DNA from: Lunularia cruciata
Taxonomy: Eukaryota; Streptophyta; Marchantiopsida; Lunulariales; Lunulariaceae
NCBI GenBank assembly: GCA_948567375.1
Contig: OX419758.1
Coordinates: 44,273,001-44,337,000, forward strand
Length of the DNA stretch: 64,000 nucleotides
Reading direction: 5' to 3'
Below, in pieces: positions 56,954-64,000 of the stretch. Position numbers and translations under genes: made by a program. The notes beneath the pieces were generated by a model, which was not told where the DNA came from, ran no database searches, and saw nothing but the letters and a program-made list of their open reading frames with translations. Within the stretch, counting starts at the first letter, position 1; each line of letters starts with the position of its first letter.

Positions 56954-59540
56954 TTAGCAAAGTAGCAATACATAAAAAGTTTGAGTCCTCACCCCAAGTT
57001 CATCACACAAAAACAATTTCTGAACTTTCTCCACCTTTTGCCACCATGTCTTCTTAGTACCTAGACCCCAAATCTGAGCACCATAGAGAACCACCGGCTG
57101 TACAAGAGATCTGAACAGCACCTTCTTCAACTCCCATGTGGTAAGATGAGCAAGTCTAGAGCGGTTCATGAGTGAATGCAAAGCTCTAAACCCTGCATTG
57201 ATTCTCATCTTCACACAAGTAGACCAACTATAGTCATGAGAAAACTCAAGGCCCAAGTACTTATAAGAAGAAACTTGCTCCAATTGATGTCCATCAAAAA
57301 AGAAAGGTGTGACACCTTTAGAACCCACCACTATCACCTTGGACTTGTCAAGGTTCACCTCCATCTTTTTTTGATTGCAAAACAAGAGAAACAACAGCTT
57401 CTGTAAACTCTGTGGATTGGTAGAGAGGAGCACTACATCATCTACATAAAGGGGTGCATGTATCATCAAAAAGCCAACCTGTACACAAGTAGCTCCAGCT
57501 TCCATGAGTAGTCTCTCTAGATCATCAATGAAGATTCCAAATAGAGTTGGAGATAGAGAGCAGCCTTGAATCACACCCATTGTGCTAAGGACATCTTGAG
57601 AGCTCAAAGATGAAAGTCTCACAACCACTTTCTCATAGAGTCTAGAGATAGCACCAATCAGATCAGCTTGAACACCAACTTCAATGAGTCTCTCACTTAG
57701 AGATTTCCTAAGCACCTTATCAAAGGCCTTCCTGAAATCAATAAATGCAACATAGAGAGCTCTCCCAACACCTTTACATTTCCACCACAAAACATGGAGT
57801 ACCAATAGATGATCCAAAGTACTAAAGCTTGATCTGAAACCAGCTTTGCACGTAGCTCAAATTTTGTACTTTTCAGCCCAAGTACTCAACCTAGACTGCA
57901 AAATTTGACCATACAACTTGCCAAAGATACTACCAACTAATATGGTACAATAATAGGTGACAACATCTCTCTGGCCTGACTTGTGAATATGAACTACCTT
58001 CTTGAAGCACCATCTATCAAGAAAGCCACACTTGATTGCCTCATTCAAATGAGAAGTGAGTACTAAAATCAGATGGCTACTGCACCACTTCAGAAGTTCA
58101 ACACATAGTCCGTCAAGGTCTTCAGCCTTACCATTGGCCAACTTCTTCAGTTGGTACTTGACATCAGCTTTGGAGATAGTCAGAGCAGATCCAAGGCAAG
58201 GTGCCGTGCTTGGAGCATCAGGGAAAAAGTACAGATCTTTCACATAGTCACAAAGCTCATTCAGGTCGAGCAATGGAGATGGGGATCTGATGGTTACCTT
58301 CTTCCAAAAAGCCTTGGGATTGCTCCTCAATTCAATGCTCAACTCAACCCCCTTGAGTCTCAAAAATGCTCACTTTTTGCACTTCATCAACTTTTTGTAT
58401 GAAACAAAGGCCTGATTTTGTGCAATCTAATCAAGAGACCTATCCATAGCTTTGATCCTTGCCATTTTTCACTCAACATCATACCACCTATTGCAAGGGA
58501 GACCAAGTCTCTTCCTGTGAGAACCTCTTGGAAAGAAAGTAGTTGGTGTAGATTGAAGAAGTTCAACCAACTGATCACTACGTTGTTGAAAATCAGAACC
58601 CCACTCCATAGAACTCAATTTCTCTTGGATAGCTTGTTGTAACAAGTCTCTCTTGTGAAAATCTAGACAAAGTTCTCCTCTAAAGGCATGGTCAATAGGT
58701 AATGTGGTTCTATTGAGGCAAGGAAGAAGGATGGTACAAGATAGAGGTGCATGGTCAGATTCTGGTTGAGGATCTAAAACAGGAAAATCTGAGACAAAGT
58801 GGATATCATTAGCTAAAGTGAGCATATAATCTATGGTGCTTGATCCACCTGAGGCAAAGCATGTGCTTTTACAAGTTTTTGGAAATTGAGAAAGGCCATT
58901 CAAGATTTTCAAGCTACAATTGGTACCAAAGCTCAAAAAATGCTCACTCATGGGGTTGGACATAAGATCTTTGGAAGAGTGGGACCAAGCACTAGAATGG
59001 TCTATCAAATTGTGGAAAGAAACATTCTCAAGGTCACTCAACTCAGTGATCTGAGAGGCTTGGATACTAGCATTGAAATCACCAAGAACAAGTACTGCAC
59101 CTTTACTTTGAAACTCCAACACATCCTTTGTCAGTGAGTGGAAAGGTTGCATGGTGTTGAGAACTCCACTTCAATAGATTGGTGATGTCAACGGGGCAAA
59201 GTAACAAATAGCAATGAAGCAAGGTGTAGCAACTCCTCCAATCCTCAGCCATTGGTATTGTCCACTTGAATCTTGACCTATCAAAGAGACTGATTTCTCA
59301 AAGCCAAATCTGACGTAAGTAGCAATACCTCCAATGCCCCTTCCTTTGTGTTGCCTCCGCTTGTTCTAGGTTGACCCGACAAGAATGAAACCTTTAATGT
59401 TTTGAATGGTTTTTCCTTCATGTTCCCATGTCTCCACAAGGTTGATTAGATCAGCATCATCCCACAAAGGCTTAGCACTGGAGTACTTGGTATGTGTGAG
59501 GCCATGAACATTCCAAAACAACACTCTAAGGGTCTAGAAT
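56954..59540 (-). pseudogene. LINE ORF2: apurinic-type endonuclease and reverse transcriptase
   Basis: Nicks the target and copies the LINE RNA there. Endonuclease: RVLFWNVHGL at 59528, GRGIGGIATYVRFG, VLVLGDFNASI and SDHAPLS. RT: YYCTILVGSIFGKLYG, VAFIDFRKAFDKV, GVIQGCSLSPTLFG, the catalytic LYVDDVVLLS (YVDD where YADD is usual) and NLDKSKV, then a C-terminal part with LYGAQIWGLG. Stops near 59355, 59170 and 57855 and a shift near 58390 break it. It starts just after ORF1 ends. Confidence 0.88.
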
Positions 59541-59542
59541 TG

Positions 59543-60395
59543 CTATGTAGTAGCTGACAATTTCTTTTGAGTAATCACAGCTCTAGTACCTCTCAAGAAT
59601 GCAACAAAACCTGCTTGTTGAGCCTCCTTCACTCTTGCTAATTTGCCCTTCTTTGCTTGCCATTGGAGATATGTGAGATCAGGATCTAACCAGATGCGCC
59701 GCCCCTTCAATACAGCCTTGTTTGCCATTACTGAATTCCTTTGAGTTTTTGAGCCAAACCTCACCAAAATGCTTCTTGGTTGTGCACCTTGTTGTCCCAA
59801 TCTATATGCTTGCACAATTTGAGGATCATGGACTCTCAAAGAATCAAAAATAAACTCGCACACTATGGCCTTGGTATCTTCCTTCTCAATATCTGGCAAA
59901 CCTGAAATCCTCAAGTTCTTCATTCTCACCAGTTGGTTCTCCTTTTCAACCTCATGCTCTTGCAAGTAAGAGATTTGAGCCACCTTAGTAGCTTCGGCAT
60001 AAGACTTCATCTTCATTTCTAATGTGTCCACAATCTATTGGAGCCCTCCGCTTTGTGTAGCAATGTCATTGGCCTGTGCTCCCAAAGATGCAACCTTCTT
60101 GGTAGCATCAACCATCCCCTTGGTTGATGTTAACAGCGAGATAGTACTCTTCTTTAAGGTCTTGAATCTCTTGGTTAACCAGGTTCAATGACTGTTTTAT
60201 AGTGCTGATCTCAACCTTTACAACTTCCATATCAGTCATGAGAGTACTCATAAACTGGGACATAGGTGCAAAGAAGCTTCTAAGCTCTTTGTGGAAGTAA
60301 CTAGATTTCCTACACATTTCAGCTAATTGTTGTTGCTTCAAGGCTATATCTACAATGTCTTTCACCATCTTGGACTCCTCCATTCTGCCAATCAC
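59543..60395 (-). pseudogene. LINE ORF1: coiled coil and RRM-like RNA-binding protein
   Basis: Two pieces. 60395-60108 is a coiled-coil segment starting MIGRMEESKMVKDIVDIALK. After a frameshift, 60031-59543 encodes an L1 ORF1-type RRM: MKNLRISGLPDIEKED ... IVQAYRLGQQ ... RSILVRFGSKTQRNSVM, then a basic C-terminal part. It binds the LINE RNA as a chaperone. Only a few bases separate it from ORF2. Confidence 0.8.
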
Positions 60396-60568
60396 TAATC
60401 ACTCAAATCAATCTAGAGGTTTTACTTCCAACACCAAAACTTCAGGATTTTCAAGTAAGCATAGTTGTTGTTGCTGTAGTTGAGTTTCCTTGTTTTGTAT
60501 TATGTTTTCAGCCTTTCGACTCTTTGGGTCTTCTGGGCTTTATATCTCATTGTTCATATACCTTTCAA

Positions 60569-60615
60569 TTCACAATTAATAGAATCAGAATAATGTAATC
60601 CGCAATATAACTATA
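60569..60615. repeat. Right copy of the LINE-flanking direct repeat
   Basis: Matches 56435-56481 in 42 of 47 positions. Confidence 0.7.
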
Positions 60616-61136
60616 CCTTTTAAATACCTTGACAAGAGATACATTTAACTCTCTCTCCTTGACTTTCTTATTATATTTGAGAGTTTTTGATAAGAAGAGT
60701 ATGGAAATCTTTGGTGATATTATTGCACCAATGACATTTGAGTGTGTGAGAAAGGATTTTGCATGTAAATAAACATCTCAACCAATATCATATGGAAAGG
60801 TTTGCTTGCTATCCATGGAAGAGATGACATCTATAACATTTTTGGATAGTTGTGCTCTCTTGGCATCCTTACTTTTCTCTCATTGTGTGGTTGTTGATAG
60901 GCTGCTTTGGAGACTTATGTGACAGAGGTGGAGTAGATCATTTTCTCTCCAAATGTTATTGTGGTTGACGAGAGATAGTCTATCTTCAAGTGTACACAAG
61001 GACCTTCTATCTTTTGTGTCACTGTTGTCAGATTGGACTAGAGGTTTACAGTCTTTCTTGATGGAGCGACAGTGTGAACATACACTATATTTTCTCTTAA
61101 TTGACCTGTCCATTCCTCAACAGTGAGTGCAACAAC
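60616..61136. other. Unassigned stretch before repeat R
   Basis: No recognised coding region or repeat. Confidence 0.3.
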
Positions 61137-61575
61137 CGCATGTAAGGTCTCCGAGTATAGAGGTATGCAATGAAGTAATCTCTTTGTTCCCCTAGTCTTG
61201 GATTTATATGGAGCAATGGACAATGCATTTGATACATTTGTTAGAGTGCATGAGAGTTTATCATGTTAGGCGTTGCAAGTACCACTCTCACTCTCATATG
61301 TAAAATATTTTAGATAATGTATGTACATTGCTCTACAAAGTACAGTGGCTAATAAAATCCATAGAAGAGCAATCACACTAGGTGATGCTTTTCAGAATGC
61401 TCCAATTGTTTGTAGACATAAAGACTTGCGGAGCTAGGATATCTTAGGTGCTATAGGGCAGATTTCTCGAATTTCCGCATTATGGACTTAGCCCCATTTT
61501 ACCTATTTTGCCTCATTTTACCTGTTCAACGGGATGGGGTCTTCCCATCCTTCGTGTTTTCTACACAGTTGCCCT
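61137..61575. repeat. Repeat R, unoccupied copy
   Basis: Matches 2518-2881 and then 12693-12790 without a break, so it represents the site into which the methyltransferase/PHD element inserted elsewhere. The junction reads ggacttagccccatt at 61484-61498. The downstream part (ggtcttcccatccttcgtg) also recurs at 14138. Confidence 0.7.
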
Positions 61576-64000
61576 TTTCTCTCCTTTTTCTCTTTGAGAC
61601 ATTTTCACTTGATCGTACCCCAAGTTCTTCGAATTACTTGACCGCACCCTACTACTTGATGTGCATCATGACATGACCGTCCTAGTTAGCTCGGAAAATC
61701 ACGGACAGGTACGCCATGTTCTTCCAAATGCCATTTGTACTCAGAGAAGCCAAATCAATGTACGACATTGCGATTTCCTCCTATTTCTCCGAATTCAGAT
61801 TAACAATTGAAAGATTGTCGCCATGCAGTCACCTCACGAGCGATACAGAAGACGATATCCTTCGTCCCTGGTATATTCAAAAAGGCTGCTTCAGCTCGAT
61901 AGCTAGAGTCATGGTGAGTGCTTTGATAATGTCCATCCACCAGTCCATTCATCGATGCTCTTTATATGCTGCGTGCCTTCCCAGAATCTGTGCGAGTTGA
62001 AATTTTGAAGCAGAAGAGACTGTGTTCAAGCTGGACCTCGCAGGATACCTTTCATATCTGCTGCATTCGCAGGAGAGTTTACTTCCTGGACTTCGCTTGA
62101 CTGGATGACCTACATTGTGTCCAGCATGATCAAGATGCAGGGCGATCGAGAACTCAAGTTTATTGTAGATTGAAACTAGAGAGTATAAGCAGCACACGAC
62201 ATTGTATAAAAAAGGGATTGTCGAGGCTATGTTTTTAGATCCTCCAAAATATGAATGTTTGGAAGACGCCAAAAATACCCCGGTAAGTCTGAAGGGAAGG
62301 AAATATGCATGTCGGTATTTTCGACGATGTCTTCCCTTGGTTCTCTGTCTTTTCCTGATCTCCTACATTCACCTGTTCCCTTCGAATCAGAAGACTACAG
62401 TATATGGGTTTGAAGGCCAAAAGGTTAAATAGTCTATACCCGGGGGGGGGGAAGAAACACAAAAAGGAAAAAGGGAGCAACGAGCCTGAGGTGGTCCTAA
62501 GGGAAAATGCTGAAATCCGACGTGGGACTTCTGCCCCAGCCAGACATGGGAAAGAAAGGTGCTAAAATCCGACGTAAAACTACGACCCCAGCCAAACAAG
62601 GGAAAAAGAATAATTTAATCCCAAAAAAACTACAGCCCGCAACCGAACAAGGAAAATTTATTTATTTATTTATTTTTGAAGGGGTTAATATATATCGGTA
62701 AATGGGGGAGAAGAAATCCTAAGCTCAATGGGAACTCTTAAAGCCCGCCCGCCGCGTCCATGAAGACCTAAGGCTTGAACGCCGTTCCGAGCGGTTGGCA
62801 ACCTCGAAGCGAGTCCCGAAACTTCAAGGCGAGCTCTGAAGGAAAACACATTTTCACAACCTTGAACCTGAAGGCTGGAAGGGAATCTCGTCACAATACC
62901 TTTTACACCCCTGAATTTTGAAACTCAACGCGAGCCCGGGAACTCCGAGGCCTGTCCTCAGAACTGCAAGGCGAGCTCCAAAGTAAAACATATTTTTACC
63001 ACACTAAATTTCGAAGCTCAAAGCTGGCCCCGAAACTGCGAGCTTCTCCCAGGAACTTCGGGCCGAGTACACAAATAAAACACAATTTTGTATACAAATT
63101 CAATTCACATACAAGAACAAATCCGTTCCAACGTAGACAACCCACTGCCACGTGAGTCCACGTCCAGCAATAGGGTGTGGAGCAGGACTGTACCCGCAAG
63201 TACGCTTTACGGAAAGTTAGAAGTACACAAGTTTTAACGCATTCTCGGGACCTGAAGAGAAGACGTTCCACCTTTCGAGAGAAGACTGTTACTACAGTAA
63301 TACAATCGGTTCTTGGAAAGTAAAATTTGTAAGGTAGAGTATCAAGTACCCTTAAAAGAAATTTTATGAATGTCCATAGGTTTTTGGTATCGATAAATAA
63401 ACAATCCCGTAAATCTGTATACGAATCGAGGAAAAGGCTTTACGGGTAGAGGGGGTTCAGTTTTACCGTCCGAATTATTCTTCAATGACCATTTGTGGAC
63501 CAGATGAGATGTCAAGGATTACTTGACATCTCATGCGTAGAGTATCGAGTATTTGAAATTGTGTTCTCTCTCGAGGAGAGAGAATATGATCACAACAATG
63601 TTGGGTGGGGGAAGACAGAAGTGTTCCACCTAGGTTGAAGTGGCCGTCTTTAAATTTCAAATGCTTGATTGAACATTTAAAATTTAAAGATAAACAATAC
63701 CCTACTATCTATAAATATTTTTTGGTCAGAGAATACACTACCAGTAAAATATTTACGGTTATAGGTACTCTACCGATAAATTTCTTCTGAATTCTAAATG
63801 TAATACTTGTAAATGCTTTTCTGAATACCATAAATAATTATGGATAAACATAAAAACGAAAACTTCCAAATCAAAAACCCCCTAATGTACTGTTCAATCT
63901 CACACACGTACCTAGAATCCATTTAACGGAACCATGGCTCCCTGCGGAAGGAGATGCAGCAACACAAGCAATAAAAGAATCATGATTCCATGCAATACAC
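61576..64000. other. Unassigned DNA with a small hairpin
   Basis: A perfect 13-bp inverted repeat with a 5-base loop lies at 63504-63534 (ATGAGATGTCAAG / CTTGACATCTCAT). 62510-62600 holds a duplicated phrase (gctgaaatccgacgt, gctaaaatccgacgt), 62441-62449 a run of G, 62654-62671 a tttA microsatellite. Base composition in 62700-63060 is richer in GC. No protein domain recognised. Confidence 0.35.

Larger units (their letters stand above)
56482..60568 (-). mobile_element. L1-type LINE, nearly complete
   Basis: Minus-strand non-LTR retrotransposon of about 4.1 kb with ORF1 (RNA-binding) and ORF2 (endonuclease and RT), flanked by 47-bp near-identical direct repeats. A poly-A tail is not obvious at the left boundary. 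A second, split copy lies at 40750-41108 and 52148-52470. Confidence 0.85.

Noticed and set aside
1-64000. CRISPR arrays, tRNA or rRNA genes, organelle-derived segments
   Set aside because: No regularly spaced repeats with unique spacers, no cloverleaf A/B-box pairs and no organelle gene were seen on reading.

Overview
This 64 kb window looks like intergenic DNA of a large, repeat-rich streptophyte genome (a land plant or charophyte alga; I cannot name the species). I recognise no host gene, rRNA or tRNA. Nearly everything identifiable is a transposable element, often nested in another one: Ty3 elements, an L1-type LINE, a pogo-like DNA transposon, a Harbinger relic, long TG...CA repeats and a hairpin MITE. 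A plant-type genome is suggested by the chromodomain Ty3 element, by Met-tRNA-like primer sites, and by decay stops that fit loss of methylated cytosine at CG and CHG sites.

The most remarkable object is a 9.8 kb Ty3-type retrotransposon on the minus strand (2882-12692). Reading 5' to 3' it encodes Gag with a zinc knuckle, a retropepsin-like protease, a C5-cytosine DNA methyltransferase of DNMT3/DRM type, RT, RNase H, a DDE integrase and, in the same frame as the integrase, a PHD finger. Its ends are not ordinary LTRs. The 5' end carries block A followed by about 0.8 kb of unique sequence, while the 3' end carries B-A-B, which resembles the split direct repeats of some DIRS-group elements even though this element has a DDE integrase. 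A 4-bp target duplication (TTAG) and a related unoccupied site near 61.5 kb support the boundaries. A second copy (1-1992, cut by the window edge) repeats the 5' end, and a third, more decayed copy (24946-28607) repeats the B-A-B end and the PHD finger.

Layout: 1-1992 copy 1; 1993-2881 host repeat R; 2882-12692 the full methyltransferase/PHD element; 12693-15599 R tail and unassigned DNA; 15600-21420 a 2.15 kb LTR-like repeat S split by a coiled-coil element (16872-20542); 21421-24945 Harbinger relic, a coiled-coil element 3' fragment and unassigned DNA; 24946-28607 copy 3; 28608-33620 tandem repeats, an inverted third coiled-coil gene and its S repeat; 33923-34147 a hairpin MITE; 34148-40480 AT-rich relics and then an unassigned, more CG-containing block; 40750-52470 a LINE copy split by an 11 kb chromodomain Ty3 element, itself split by a coiled-coil element and a solo LTR; 52789-55683 a pogo-like transposon containing another solo LTR; 56482-60568 an L1-type LINE; 60569-64000 R copy and unassigned DNA.

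All coding regions seen are interrupted. In the methyltransferase element the Gag-protease-methyltransferase frame runs 3.6 kb with only five nonsense codons and no frameshift, so it decayed recently.
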